From: Flagellimonas meridianipacifica
GTDB lineage: Bacteria > Bacteroidota > Bacteroidia > Flavobacteriales > Flavobacteriaceae
Direction of reading: 5' to 3'
Assembly: GCF_003001695.1 (NCBI RefSeq)
Contig: NZ_PVYX01000001.1
Coordinates: 620,001-684,000, forward strand
DNA: 64,000 bases
A program made the translations under genes and the position numbers. Each line of letters starts with the position of its first letter. Positions within the stretch are counted from its first letter, which is position 1. The notes below the pieces were generated by a model. It had not been told where the DNA came from and ran no database searches. It saw only the letters and a program-made list of their open reading frames with translations. Shown piece by piece: positions 24,825 through 34,129 of the stretch.

Positions 24825-25262
24825 ATGAAACACTTCTGGACCCTTGCCCTTTTACTTATTTTGTTTGGTTGTGATAGCGACCCAGAGAACAGAAATCCAT
24901 TTTTGCAAGAAGCAAGATTTAGATTTGAACTGGACCTAAATCTTCCCTTATATAACAATTTAAACACCATCGGTAACCCTGTATATGTTGGAAACGCCGG
25001 CGTAGGAATAAGAGGGGCTTTTGTAATTAGAAATGGTATTGATACCTTCCTAGCTTTTGAAGCAAGTTGTCCCAATCAGACACCAAATGAATGTTCAACG
25101 ATGGAAATAGAGGGGCAAAACGTGGTTTGTCCCTGCGATGGCTTAACTTATAGTTTGTTCACGGGCCAACTGCTCAACCGCCCTGATGATGGCAATCGGT
25201 ATTTTGACCTTCTTTTTTATAGGACCACTCAGAGCGGGAGTATAGTGACCATTTCAAATTGA
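24825..25262 (+). CDS. Lipoprotein with degenerate Rieske-like domain
   Basis: A 145-residue protein with lipobox LFGC (Cys at residue 16). The C-terminal half reads like a Rieske domain: FLAFEASCPNQ, then VVCPCDGLTYSLFTGQLLN, compared with the canonical CxH and CPCHGS(x)F(x)TG(x)VL. Both histidine ligands are replaced (Asn84, Asp105) while Cys82, Cys90, Cys102 and Cys104 remain, so a normal 2Fe-2S Rieske cluster is unlikely. It is probably attached to the outer membrane. Divergent from greA and convergent with the Gfo/Idh/MocA gene. Confidence 0.78.
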   Translation: MKHFWTLALLLILFGCDSDPENRNPFLQEARFRFELDLNLPLYNNLNTIGNPVYVGNAGVGIRGAFVIRNGIDTFLAFEASCPNQTPNECSTMEIEGQNVVCPCDGLTYSLFTGQLLNRPDDGNRYFDLLFYRTTQSGSIVTISN

Positions 25263-25273
25263 TTGGTCTCAGA

Positions 25274-26260
25274 TTAGTTGGTTTTGTCGGTTCCTAGGAT
25301 TTTATCCATTACCCAACTCGTATGTAATCCAGATTGACCTGTTGATGGGTGGGTACTTTTACTCCATAAATGGTTCTTTATATTCTCAGCATGAAACTTC
25401 TGAATATGTTCCGGGTTTGGAACTTCCAGAACCTCTTTCCCACAGGTATTTTCCAAAATTAAAGGTGCCTCGTCCAATACGGCGAAAGTGATTTTTCCTT
25501 CAGAACCAAAAATCTCAACAACATCTTCGCGGTGATGGGTTAAAAAATTCCAGCAACCCTCTCCGGTTACTCCATTTTTATGAACCCAGGAGCCCGTAAT
25601 CGCATCATAAGAAGTGTACAATCCTCCTTGATTTCGAGCAAAACCACTGGCTTCTTCTATTTCACCCAACAAAAAGGTAAAAAGGTCCAATCCGTGACTT
25701 GCCAGGTCATCAAAATATCCTCCTGGGGCCACTTTTGCATCGGTTCGCCAATTATATTCGTCACTCAAATCCATTGCATTGGGTGCCTTTGTTTTCAACC
25801 ATCGGACATGCCTAATATCTCCTATTTGTTTTGTATCCAACCACTCCTTTACCTTTAAAAATCTAGGCAAAGACCTCCTATAATAGGCTATGAACAATGG
25901 AATGCCCTTTTCTTGGAATGCATGAAAAATGGCCAAACTATCTTTGTAGTTTGGCGCTATAGGCTTTTCAATACAACAAATTTTACCCGCTTTGGCCACC
26001 CAAAGACCATAGTATTTATGAGAATCTGGTGGAGTGGCAATATAAATGGCATCGATATTAGGGTTTTCAATGACTTCTTTGGCATCAGTAGTCCATTTAG
26101 GGATTCCATGTCGACTTGCATAATCAGCGGCCTTTTCCCCATTCCTGCACATTACCATGGATACTTCAAAGCCTTCCGTTTGTTGATAGGCAGGAACACT
26201 TTTTTTCTCAGCTACACTTCCGCATCCAATTACTCCCCAGCGAATCTTCTTACTTCCCAT
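25274..26260 (-). CDS. Gfo/Idh/MocA family oxidoreductase
   Basis: A 328-residue NAD(P)-dependent enzyme. The Rossmann motif is IRWGVIGCGSVAEKK (GxGxxA near residues 11-16); the conserved EKP motif reads CCIEKPIAPN (about 95-104); the C-terminal alpha/beta domain contains GGYFDDLASHGLDLFTFLLG with the usual conserved His. Such enzymes oxidise or reduce sugars and inositols. It lies 90 nt after the NMT1-like gene on the same strand and may be in the thiamine-riboswitch transcript, though no functional link is evident. Substrate unknown. Confidence 0.92.
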   Translation of the reverse strand: MGSKKIRWGVIGCGSVAEKKSVPAYQQTEGFEVSMVMCRNGEKAADYASRHGIPKWTTDAKEVIENPNIDAIYIATPPDSHKYYGLWVAKAGKICCIEKPIAPNYKDSLAIFHAFQEKGIPLFIAYYRRSLPRFLKVKEWLDTKQIGDIRHVRWLKTKAPNAMDLSDEYNWRTDAKVAPGGYFDDLASHGLDLFTFLLGEIEEASGFARNQGGLYTSYDAITGSWVHKNGVTGEGCWNFLTHHREDVVEIFGSEGKITFAVLDEAPLILENTCGKEVLEVPNPEHIQKFHAENIKNHLWSKSTHPSTGQSGLHTSWVMDKILGTDKTN

Positions 26261-26350
26261 GTAAACGTAGGTTCTTAAAACAAAGAAAGTGCCCTTTTTT
26301 GAGGAATCCTATTTTGAGATATAGTTCTCCATCGTTTCCACCCACAAAAA

Positions 26351-27259
26351 TCAATAATCCAACCCTTGATAGACTAAATCTTCATATACCAAAGACGATG
26401 TTTCCAAATTGGTTTCCTTGAGCCACTGCAAAAATTCGTTTACCCTGTTCTTTTCCATCTTTCCCCATTCATTTGTGTCTCCATAGGCAACAAGGCTCTC
26501 TTTTTGACTCTTGACCAAATCAATATCCGAATCAGTTTCAGATACAAACGGCCTCAAAATGTTTGCCGCTTGCTCTGGGTTTTCCTTTGCATACATAAAC
26601 CCTTTTTTTGTAGCCTTTAGAAATGAACTATACGCTTCTGTTGAGTTATCCACTTTAGATTTTGAGACCATTAAAACAGGTGAATACCCATAGGGTATAC
26701 CATAATCCGACATACGAAAAGCACGCAGTCGAACACCTTGGTTATGGGCTTGAACTCCCTCCCAATTCATAAAAATCCATGTGGAATCGTATTTTTTGGA
26801 AAGGAGCGTTTCCCAAATACCCAGTTTATCAGGGTATACCAAATCCATTTCGCCTTTACCCCCATCATTGATTATCATCTGGCGAACAATCTCATCTTCA
26901 TACCGTGCTTTATACGAAGCGTAGGTTTTTCCATCCAAATCGCTAGGTCGTTCAATAGAAGAATCTTCCAACACCACAATGGCGCTTAAATCCTCTTGAA
27001 AAATGGTCGCGATTCCAATGGCATCGAACGCTTGTCTTTTAGTCCGATAACTGATGATGCTTTCAAAAGGACAAAGGGCCATATCCGCTTTGCCCAGCTC
27101 TACTTTTTTGGCAGGTGTTACAGTATAGTTGTCATCTTCTGCGTTCAATAGTTCAACCTGAAGTCCCTCCTCCTTATAATATCCTAATTCTTTGGAAACG
27201 AAAAACCCAATGTGGTTGGTATTTGGGGTCCAATCCAATGCTAGTTTCAATGTTTTCAT
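26351..27259 (-). CDS. NMT1/THI5-like (ThiY-type) protein without export signal
   Basis: A 302-residue protein beginning MKTLKLALDWTPNTNHIGFF, the opening of ThiY/THI5-type pyrimidine-binding proteins, and with KVELGKADMALCPFESII and SDLDGKTYASYKARYEDEIVRQMI. Periplasmic ThiY proteins have a signal peptide or lipobox; this one has neither, since the fold starts at residue 4. It lacks the CCCFC motif of the yeast HMP-P synthase THI5. It starts 2 nt after the stop of the riboswitch-controlled TonB receptor, so it is translationally coupled to it. No ThiX/ThiZ permease or ATPase gene is next to it. A cytoplasmic thiamine-precursor binder or enzyme is inferred. Confidence 0.85.
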   Translation of the reverse strand: MKTLKLALDWTPNTNHIGFFVSKELGYYKEEGLQVELLNAEDDNYTVTPAKKVELGKADMALCPFESIISYRTKRQAFDAIGIATIFQEDLSAIVVLEDSSIERPSDLDGKTYASYKARYEDEIVRQMIINDGGKGEMDLVYPDKLGIWETLLSKKYDSTWIFMNWEGVQAHNQGVRLRAFRMSDYGIPYGYSPVLMVSKSKVDNSTEAYSSFLKATKKGFMYAKENPEQAANILRPFVSETDSDIDLVKSQKESLVAYGDTNEWGKMEKNRVNEFLQWLKETNLETSSLVYEDLVYQGLDY

Positions 27260-27261
27260 CT

Positions 27262-29481
27262 CTAAAGATTTATGGTTGCTCCCAATAAAAAGTTTATCCC
27301 TGCTTGTGGATAAAATCCGTTTCCTTCAATTGTGGTAACCGTCCCTGGAGTGGTAAAATCGTCGTCAAAAGTGAAAAAGAAACCGTTGTTCTCATATTCC
27401 AAATCGAACAGGTTATTGATTTGACCCGAAAACACGATAGACTTGACAATAGGAATCGTGGTAATCTGATATTGAATGTTCAAATCATTAACAAAATAGG
27501 CCTCCAATCGGGAAACGGGTGAATCAATGTTCCCCATAAACTGCTCTCCCACATATTTTGAAAAGAGGCTAAAACTCCAACCTTCATTTGGACTAAAAGT
27601 AAACACATTTCCTGCTATGACTTCAGGAGAAAATGAGATATTGGTATTGCCCAAATTCTGAAGTTCCCCATCCCTTTGAAAGAAAAAATCACGGTTTTTA
27701 TTTGTACTCAATGCTAGGTTGGGACGCACACTGAACTTATCCGAAATATTCCAATTGGCATCTATCTCCAGACCCAAACGGAAGCTGCTACCGCTGTTCG
27801 TACGTATTGGAAAACCTACCTCATCCAAAGCTCCGGTAAGTACCAATTGATTTCTAAAATCCAGATAATACACATTAGTGTTCAATTGAAAATCTGAGGT
27901 AATATGCCTCCACCCCAATTCAAAATCATTTAAACTTTCTGCTTCGGGATTCCCATTTTCAAAATCTACTCGAGCTGGTTCTCGGTTTGCCCTTGCATAA
28001 GATAGATAGAGCTTGTTATTTTGATTAAGATTATAGGTAACCCCAGCCTTAGGATTAAAAAACGTGTACGTTTCATCAACACTCAAGGCTGCTCCTGGTT
28101 CAAACAATGAACCACCAGCTTCATAATTGATATTACGCACCTGCAAATCACCAAAGAGCGAAAGTTGGTCATTCAACTTAAATGTTCCCTTGGCGTAAAC
28201 ATTAAAGTCCTTTTTATCACTTTCATTTTCAAAGAAACGATTCGGGATATTAGGGACTATGGCAAACTCGGAACCAATAACTTCACCAAACTGTTCGCCA
28301 TCGTAGCGATTCCATCCCCCGCCAAAAACAGCGTCCACTTTAGGCGAATTATAAATCAAGCTAAAAACCGTACCATAAAAATCACTGTTCAAATGTTGAC
28401 GGGTAATCAAATCCGAGTTCGTAACAGTTTCCCCGTCAGAATCAAACTCGTCCAATCTAAAAAAGCTAAGGGAAGCGTCATCCACATACTGCTCAAAAAA
28501 CCCTCTTCCATAGGTGTAGTGGAAAGAGATATTTCCACTCCAATTGTCGTCAAATTGTTGGGTCAAGTGCAATTGATAATGGTCTTGTTTATAATTGTCG
28601 GTCTGACGATCATAAAATCGCTGAACGCCATCCCTATCGACATAAAGACCATCAAAATTAAAACGCCTATTGGTCTCGAGACCTGCCGCATCCAAACCGG
28701 CAAAGGAAAGTCCTGTAATTTCCTCACCTCCAAAAACAAGTAGTTTAATCTGGGTATTATCATCTTTATAAACACCATCCAAAAAATAGGAGCTCAAATC
28801 TGAAAAAGCTCTGTCGACGTAACCATCCGATTTGATTCTGGAAAGTCTTCCTGAAAAAGCAAAGTGATCATTCAGCAATCCTGTACCAAATTTTACCGTA
28901 TGTTTTCGGGTGTTGAAGCTTCCAAAGCTATTCGAAATTTGACCATAACCTTCTTCAGCCACATTATCGGTCAAAATATTGATGCTGGCCCCAAAGGCCC
29001 CAGCTCCATTCGTAGAGGTCCCTACCCCCCTTTGGATTTGAATATTCTCTACAGAAGAGACAAAATCCTGAAGATTGACAAAAAATGTGGTCTGACTATC
29101 CGCATCATTGTATGGAATACCGTTAATGGTGACATTAATTCGAGAGTTGTCAGCTCCCCGGATTCGAAAATCGGTGTATCCCACACCTGTTCCATCAAAA
29201 GTTGTCGAAACTACCGAAGGTAAATAATTGAGCAGGACCGGAATATCCTGACCTAGATTTACTTTGGCAATTTCTGTTTTTTGAAGATTGGAAAAGGTAA
29301 CCGGAGATTCCTGGGTAACACGAGAAGCAGAAACAACCACTTCATTTAGATTTACTTGTTTTCCTTCCAGGGAATCTGTTGGCGATTCTTGTGCACTTAA
29401 GCTCAGCGCGAGCCCAAAAAGGGCGGTAATTGTGAAAATAGTTTTAATGCGATGTTTTTTGACTCTTTTTAATTGTCGCAT
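27262..29481 (-). CDS. TonB-dependent receptor, thiamine-regulated
   Basis: A 739-residue outer-membrane receptor: signal peptide MRQLKRVKKHRIKTIFTITA ending LSAQ, plug domain (about residues 45-165: NLNEVVVSASRVTQESPVTFSNLQKTEIAK; QIQRGVGTSTNGAGAFGASINI) and a 22-strand barrel ending in LLGATINL. A TPP riboswitch upstream marks its cargo as thiamine or a thiamine precursor. The frame opens at 29538, but the extra 19 residues are not signal-like and that ATG is touched by a small 8-bp hairpin (29537-29557), so 29481 is preferred. The next gene starts 2 nt after its stop. Confidence 0.9.
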   Translation of the reverse strand: MRQLKRVKKHRIKTIFTITALFGLALSLSAQESPTDSLEGKQVNLNEVVVSASRVTQESPVTFSNLQKTEIAKVNLGQDIPVLLNYLPSVVSTTFDGTGVGYTDFRIRGADNSRINVTINGIPYNDADSQTTFFVNLQDFVSSVENIQIQRGVGTSTNGAGAFGASINILTDNVAEEGYGQISNSFGSFNTRKHTVKFGTGLLNDHFAFSGRLSRIKSDGYVDRAFSDLSSYFLDGVYKDDNTQIKLLVFGGEEITGLSFAGLDAAGLETNRRFNFDGLYVDRDGVQRFYDRQTDNYKQDHYQLHLTQQFDDNWSGNISFHYTYGRGFFEQYVDDASLSFFRLDEFDSDGETVTNSDLITRQHLNSDFYGTVFSLIYNSPKVDAVFGGGWNRYDGEQFGEVIGSEFAIVPNIPNRFFENESDKKDFNVYAKGTFKLNDQLSLFGDLQVRNINYEAGGSLFEPGAALSVDETYTFFNPKAGVTYNLNQNNKLYLSYARANREPARVDFENGNPEAESLNDFELGWRHITSDFQLNTNVYYLDFRNQLVLTGALDEVGFPIRTNSGSSFRLGLEIDANWNISDKFSVRPNLALSTNKNRDFFFQRDGELQNLGNTNISFSPEVIAGNVFTFSPNEGWSFSLFSKYVGEQFMGNIDSPVSRLEAYFVNDLNIQYQITTIPIVKSIVFSGQINNLFDLEYENNGFFFTFDDDFTTPGTVTTIEGNGFYPQAGINFLLGATINL

Positions 29482-29643
29482 TGAGCCACTTCGATGTTTG
29501 GTGGCTTTTTGGTAATAGGTAGAACATAGTAGTTTCATTCGTAAAAATGTTACGAATAAAAGGGGCTATTATTCTGGTTAAACTTAATTTATGTAAGCGA
29601 AACGTTTGATAGTTGGGCCAGCGCACCGTCTCGCTCCTCACCC

Positions 29644-29664
29644 CAAAGGTCTACAAGACCTTTG
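29644..29664 (-). other. Hairpin downstream of the TPP aptamer
   Basis: CAAAGGTCT and AGACCTTTG form a perfect 9-bp stem with a 3-nt loop just 3' of the aptamer in the minus-strand RNA. No T run follows, so it is not an intrinsic terminator; it may be part of the expression platform. Confidence 0.45.
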
Positions 29665-29755
29665 TTGCTCGGCCGTCCCTTGGCGGCATTACCCGCCCAG
29701 GTTCATTGGGTATAATCTCAGCCTTTTATAAAAAAGCACCCCTTTGAGATGGGTG
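29665..29755 (-). ncRNA. TPP (thiamine pyrophosphate) riboswitch
   Basis: The minus strand shows the conserved core in order: GGGGTGC, a P3 hairpin (GCTTTTTTATAAAAGGC), CTGAGA (29716-29721), ACCC, GAACCTG, GGGTAATGCC (29685-29694) and AAGGGA. The GGGU/ACCC pairing of P2 and all pyrimidine-sensing elements are present. It controls the TonB receptor about 190 nt downstream and, through coupling, the NMT1-like gene. In this class ligand binding lowers expression; the mechanism here (no terminator seen) is probably translational. Confidence 0.93.
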
Positions 29756-29763
29756 CAAATGTA
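29756..29763 (-). promoter_or_regulatory. Promoter -7 box of the thiamine-regulated transcript
   Basis: Minus-strand TACATTTG, a perfect TAnnTTTG box, directly ahead of the TPP aptamer; predicted start near 29750. Confidence 0.5.
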
Positions 29764-29856
29764 CTACCCGGTTGTCATTTTTCATAACAAAAAAATAAGT
29801 TAATTAACAAAGTCCAGATATTCCAGGCCTTCAAACTCTACGTATATCTCCTACCC

Positions 29857-32322
29857 ATGCGCCCCAAACAAAAGAAAAGGTTCACCTTAAAAATTATAAC
29901 TAGCTATTTTGTGCTGGTCAGTCTAGGTGTGCTTGCCGGATACTTGATTTATTCCGAGTTTCAAACCTATGATGCGGTCCAGAGCCAATCAACGGATAAT
30001 CAAAAACTACTTCAGACCAATCTTCTACTAACGGAACTCCACGAGGCAGAAAACCTGTCCAAGTTGGCCTTACAGACCAGAAAGTCGAATACGCTCAAGA
30101 CCTATTCCAAAAAGGTTGATTCCATCACGGTTCTTATCGACTCTTTGAAAGTGCTTACCCTGGAAAGCTCTCAGCAGAAGAGATTGGACAGCGTTCAAGA
30201 CCTGCTTATTCAAAAGGCTTTTAACACTGCTGAATTACGAAAAATTAGATTGGAGGCCAAAGAGTATGCTCCCATGGATTCTTTGTTGAGGGCCTTCAAG
30301 AAAATGGAGATTGATATGGGCAGAATCACTCCTGAAAATCTCGTTGCGAATTATGAAGAGCTTCCTCCATCCACCCAAAAATCCATTACGGAATATGTGA
30401 ACTTATTGAATGAAAATATTCCCCAAAGTAGCAATGCATCAACCAAAGAAGTAAACATTGATTCTTTGCTGCAAGTCTCAAAATCCATTTTGGCCCAATC
30501 CAAAATTGAGAATACCCGATTGAAACAATCCTTAGCGCAAAAGGAGGTAAACATTTACCGAACGGATTTGGAGCTTTCCCGAAAATTACGCAGCATCATT
30601 TCTTCACTTCAGCAAGAAATTTATAGGAACGCCGAATTTGACAGTTTTCAGAAACAAAAAGTGATTGAACGTAGTATTCGGTTAGGGGGAATTGCGGCTT
30701 TTTTAGGTCTATTTGTGGTTATACTTTTTACCGTATTGGTTTCCAACGATTTTCTTAAGGTACAACGATATAAAGATCAACTTGAAAAGGAAAAAACCTA
30801 TTCTGAATCACTCTTGAAGAGCAGGGAGCAGTTAATTTCCACAGTAAGTCATGACCTAAAATCTCCTTTGGCGACCATTCGTGGATATACCGATTTATTG
30901 GAGCAAAAAAACACAAAGAAGAAACCTTTGAAGTATACGAACCATATGAAATCGGCTTTAACCTATGTAGATACCCTTCTAAGTGATCTTTTGGATTTTT
31001 CCAGATTGGAGGGAGGTCAGTTACCCATTGAAAAAAAGTCCTTTCTCCTACCGGAACTCCTGAATGCCATTACTACCCAATACGAGGATATACCAGACAA
31101 AAAGAACGTTGCTTTTTCTTGGACGGTTAGCCCTCAGCTCCACACTCCCATACAAAGTGATCCTGTACGCCTAAGTCAGATTCTGAACAACTTGATTGGC
31201 AATGCATTCAAGTATACCAATGAAGGCTTTGTTAAGGTAGATGCTTCCGTATATGAAACCAAGAAAGGGCCTTATTTGAAAATAAAGGTGATGGACAGTG
31301 GCATTGGGATTAAAAAAGAAAAGCAAGCCCTGATTTTTAAAGAATTCACGCAGGCTGATGAGTCAATTTATGGAAAATATGGAGGATATGGTTTAGGACT
31401 TACCATTGCGAAGAAAATGAGTTCACTTTTGGGCGGGTATTTGGATTTGGAAAGTATGGAACAGAAAGGAAGTACATTTATAGTCTATATTCCTTTGGAA
31501 TACGGAACTCAGGAAGAATTTCCAATTGAACATCAATCTTCAATTTCCAATAATGACCCTCTATCCATATTGATTTTTGAGGATGACAAAGCCTTACTAG
31601 AGTTGTTATTGGAGATTTGTAAATCACATAGCATCAAAGCTATAGGATTCCGCACTTTTCAGGATATGGAGATTCCTAGTGATTTTTCCTATTCCCTTGT
31701 TCTGACCGATATTAATCTTCCGGATGTGGATGGTTTTGGAGTATTAAAGAAATTGAAGTCCAAAACCTATTCGCATTACAACAATCAACCCATAATTGCC
31801 ATGACTGGACAGCGCAATATTGACCAAGTAAAATACATTGAAGCTGGGTTTTCGGAAGTTTTGCCCAAGCCTTTTTCTGCAGAAACCTTGCTTGAAACGT
31901 TACAAGTGGTTATTTCTGAAAGTACAATCGAAGCGTATGAAATCCCTGAAAAACAATCCACTTATTCGCATTCACTCTTTAATCTTGAACCTATTTCCTC
32001 TTTTTTGGAAAATCAAGAAGCCCTTGAAAGTGTGCTTGCCACTTTTCTTGAAAACAACGCTCAGAACCTAAAACTATTGGGAGACGCTCTTTCGCTGAGG
32101 GATATCAAAAAGGTAAGGTACATTGCCCATCAGACGCTGCCCATGTTTAGACAACTTCAAGTGAAAGATGCCATTCCCATTCTTGAACGATTGGAAGTTA
32201 TCACAAAAAAAAACGAATGCACCAATGCAAAAAAGGAATACCAAACATTAAAAGGTATTTTCTTGGCTCTTGAAAAAGAGATACAAGGAGTGTTCTTTAT
32301 ACATCCAATTGATACAGATTGA
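29857..32322 (+). CDS. Hybrid sensor histidine kinase/response regulator with Hpt domain
   Basis: An 821-residue phosphorelay protein. One span near residues 12-32, a helical periplasmic coiled-coil sensor, a second span near 273-293, HisKA domain with LISTVSHDLKSPLATIRGY, ATPase domain (NNLIGNAFKYTNEG; KVMDSGIGIKKE; YGGYGLGLTIAKKM), a receiver domain (about 570-690, SLVLTDINLPDVDGFG and a later conserved Lys in EVLPKPF) and a C-terminal histidine phosphotransfer domain (VRYIAHQTLPMFRQLQ). It converges with, and overlaps by 26 nt, the NtrC-type regulator gene, its likely partner. Confidence 0.94.
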   Translation: MRPKQKKRFTLKIITSYFVLVSLGVLAGYLIYSEFQTYDAVQSQSTDNQKLLQTNLLLTELHEAENLSKLALQTRKSNTLKTYSKKVDSITVLIDSLKVLTLESSQQKRLDSVQDLLIQKAFNTAELRKIRLEAKEYAPMDSLLRAFKKMEIDMGRITPENLVANYEELPPSTQKSITEYVNLLNENIPQSSNASTKEVNIDSLLQVSKSILAQSKIENTRLKQSLAQKEVNIYRTDLELSRKLRSIISSLQQEIYRNAEFDSFQKQKVIERSIRLGGIAAFLGLFVVILFTVLVSNDFLKVQRYKDQLEKEKTYSESLLKSREQLISTVSHDLKSPLATIRGYTDLLEQKNTKKKPLKYTNHMKSALTYVDTLLSDLLDFSRLEGGQLPIEKKSFLLPELLNAITTQYEDIPDKKNVAFSWTVSPQLHTPIQSDPVRLSQILNNLIGNAFKYTNEGFVKVDASVYETKKGPYLKIKVMDSGIGIKKEKQALIFKEFTQADESIYGKYGGYGLGLTIAKKMSSLLGGYLDLESMEQKGSTFIVYIPLEYGTQEEFPIEHQSSISNNDPLSILIFEDDKALLELLLEICKSHSIKAIGFRTFQDMEIPSDFSYSLVLTDINLPDVDGFGVLKKLKSKTYSHYNNQPIIAMTGQRNIDQVKYIEAGFSEVLPKPFSAETLLETLQVVISESTIEAYEIPEKQSTYSHSLFNLEPISSFLENQEALESVLATFLENNAQNLKLLGDALSLRDIKKVRYIAHQTLPMFRQLQVKDAIPILERLEVITKKNECTNAKKEYQTLKGIFLALEKEIQGVFFIHPIDTD

Positions 32323-33640
32323 TTTTGTTGTAGAGTGTTTTCCGTGTCATCTGAAGCAATTCTGCTGCTTTGCTTTTATTAAAATTAGTTTGTTTCAAAG
32401 CTTTTAAGATTCGCTCTTTCTCATACGAGGATTTTGAAAAATCCTTTGCTTCGGTGTTCTGTTTTGTTTTGGTTTTTATATGCTCAGGTAATACTTCAAT
32501 CTCAAGACTGGCTCCTTCGGAGAACAAAACAGCCCTTTTAATGCTATTTTTCAACTCCCTCAAGTTTCCCGGCCAAGCGTAGTTCAATAAAACCGTTTTT
32601 GCCTCCTCTGAAATCTTTACTACCTCACGACCAATTTCTGAATTGGCCTTCTTTAAAAAAGCTTCCGCAAATTGCAATAAGTCATTGCCTCTTTCGCGTA
32701 AGGCGGGTATTGCAATTGAAAACTCGTTCAAGCGATGATACAAGTCTTCTCGAAACCTACCCTCAGCGACCGCTTTTCTCAAATCTTCATTGGTAGCCGA
32801 TATGATCCGTAAATCAACATGGATCTCTTGGGTACTTCCCACGCGCTTGATGCGTCTTTCCTGTAAAGCGCGCAAAAGTTGAATTTGATTTTCATAGGAA
32901 AGATTCCCTATTTCATCCAGAAACAGAGTTCCTCCATTCGCAGCCTCAAAATGCCCAATCTTGTCTTCCACTGCACCCGTAAAACTTCCTTTAACATGCC
33001 CAAAAAATTCACTGCTTGCAATTTCCTTGGGTACTGCACCGCAATCCACAGCAACAAACTGCTTGCTTTTCCTTGAACTTGTATTATGAATCGCCCTGGC
33101 TGTTACTTCTTTTCCCGTACCACTTTCACCAATTAGCAGGACGGACATATTCGTAGGTGCCACCAGTTGGACATGATTTTGAAGTGTAATGGAGCTTTCG
33201 CTGTTTCCTAATATAAAATCAGATGTTGAAGGAGAAGCTTTTACAACTTCGCCATCTATTCTTTCCTTTTCTTCAATTCCCCCATTTTTTAATGCATCAT
33301 TGATAATTTCCAAAATGCTGTCAGGTGTAAAAGGTTTTGAAATATAGTCGAATGCGCCTTTTTTCATGGCCTTCACAGCCGTTTTTACTTCCGCATATCC
33401 AGTCATCATGATAATTTGCGTCCGCGGGGATTCTTTTTTGATTGTTGAAAGTAAGCTCACCCCATCACCTTCCGGAAGGCGGACATCGGATAGGATAACA
33501 TCAAAAAAAGAAGTTTTTATTTGGGAAATTGCTTCTCTGAGCGAAATCGATACCGTGACTGCAAATTGATGCCTGGTCAAAAAGCGGGACAGCATTTGAC
33601 TAAAAGCAGTATCATCTTCAATGATTAAGATTTTGGGCAT
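32297..33640 (-). CDS. NtrC-type sigma-54-dependent response regulator
   Basis: A 447-residue activator: receiver domain (residues 1-115; phosphorylation site Asp52 in ILSDVRLPEGDG), AAA+ domain with Walker A GESGTGKE, the sigma-54 contact loop as GSFTGA (usual GAFTGA), Walker B GGTLFLDEIGNL, and a C-terminal Fis-type helix-turn-helix (NFNKSKAAELLQMTRKTLYNKI). It drives transcription from -24/-12 promoters. Convergent with the hybrid kinase. A weak -24/-12-like site lies before the secreted protein gene upstream (34130-34146). Confidence 0.95.
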   Translation of the reverse strand: MPKILIIEDDTAFSQMLSRFLTRHQFAVTVSISLREAISQIKTSFFDVILSDVRLPEGDGVSLLSTIKKESPRTQIIMMTGYAEVKTAVKAMKKGAFDYISKPFTPDSILEIINDALKNGGIEEKERIDGEVVKASPSTSDFILGNSESSITLQNHVQLVAPTNMSVLLIGESGTGKEVTARAIHNTSSRKSKQFVAVDCGAVPKEIASSEFFGHVKGSFTGAVEDKIGHFEAANGGTLFLDEIGNLSYENQIQLLRALQERRIKRVGSTQEIHVDLRIISATNEDLRKAVAEGRFREDLYHRLNEFSIAIPALRERGNDLLQFAEAFLKKANSEIGREVVKISEEAKTVLLNYAWPGNLRELKNSIKRAVLFSEGASLEIEVLPEHIKTKTKQNTEAKDFSKSSYEKERILKALKQTNFNKSKAAELLQMTRKTLYNKINLYQLDV

Positions 33641-33710
33641 ATCTCGTAATCAATATACGACGTACCCACAGGAAAGGATGATAAATTCTTGGTAAAATTG
33701 TCACAAAAAG

Positions 33711-33756
33711 AAGAGGCTTGCCAAAGCAAACCTCTTCCTAACCAAACTAACCTAAC
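33711..33756 (-). terminator. Terminator of the PepSY-like gene with AACCAAA-type flank
   Basis: AAGAGG-TTTGC ... GCAAG-CCTCTT hairpin (33711-33736) followed on the minus strand by TTCTTTTTG. Its 5' side on the minus strand is preceded by a repetitive G/T-rich tract (plus strand CTAACCAAACTAACCTAAC, 33738-33756) similar to the one beside the hairpin at 34497. Confidence 0.7.
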
Positions 33757-33786
33757 ACGATTAATCAAAAACTAGTGTTGTTTTCA

Positions 33787-34092
33787 TTACATTTCTATCC
33801 AATTGCCTTCTGCATCCGCATAAACAGTCCCGGAAGAACCATCCGTTAAAGAAAGCTCCAACTTAAATTGGTTAGACGCATTTTTATAGGCTTTATCAAT
33901 GCTAGCTGTAGGATAGTCTTTTGCTACTGCAGCCGCTACTGCTTCGGGAAGGTCGGATACACTGATTTCCTCAAAATCTTGTACATCCGCTACAACGATT
34001 GTTTCCTCATTTTGAACATCTGTTGCAGCCTCTTGAGCAGTTGCCATAAATCCTACGAATGATAATACTGTTGCTAAAATCAATTTTTTCAT
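33787..34092 (-). CDS. Small secreted PepSY-like protein
   Basis: A 101-residue protein with a signal peptide ending MATAQ (about residue 19), an acidic linker (QNEETIVVADVQDFEE) and a short domain: DLPEAVAAAVAKDYPTASID, FKLELSLTDGSSGTVYADAEGNWIEM, the pattern of small periplasmic PepSY-like proteins. It has its own terminator and lies next to the NtrC-type regulator, which may control it. Function unknown. Confidence 0.82.
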   Translation of the reverse strand: MKKLILATVLSFVGFMATAQEAATDVQNEETIVVADVQDFEEISVSDLPEAVAAAVAKDYPTASIDKAYKNASNQFKLELSLTDGSSGTVYADAEGNWIEM

Positions 34093-34129
34093 GATATGTC
34101 TTTTTAATAATTAAACTCAATCCATACCA

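Noticed and set aside
29736-29756. GCACCC/GGGTGC hairpin followed by T run, looking like a terminator ahead of the TPP aptamer
   Set aside because: The 5' arm overlaps the -7 box and lies at or before the predicted transcription start, so it would not be in the RNA; the T run is part of P3.
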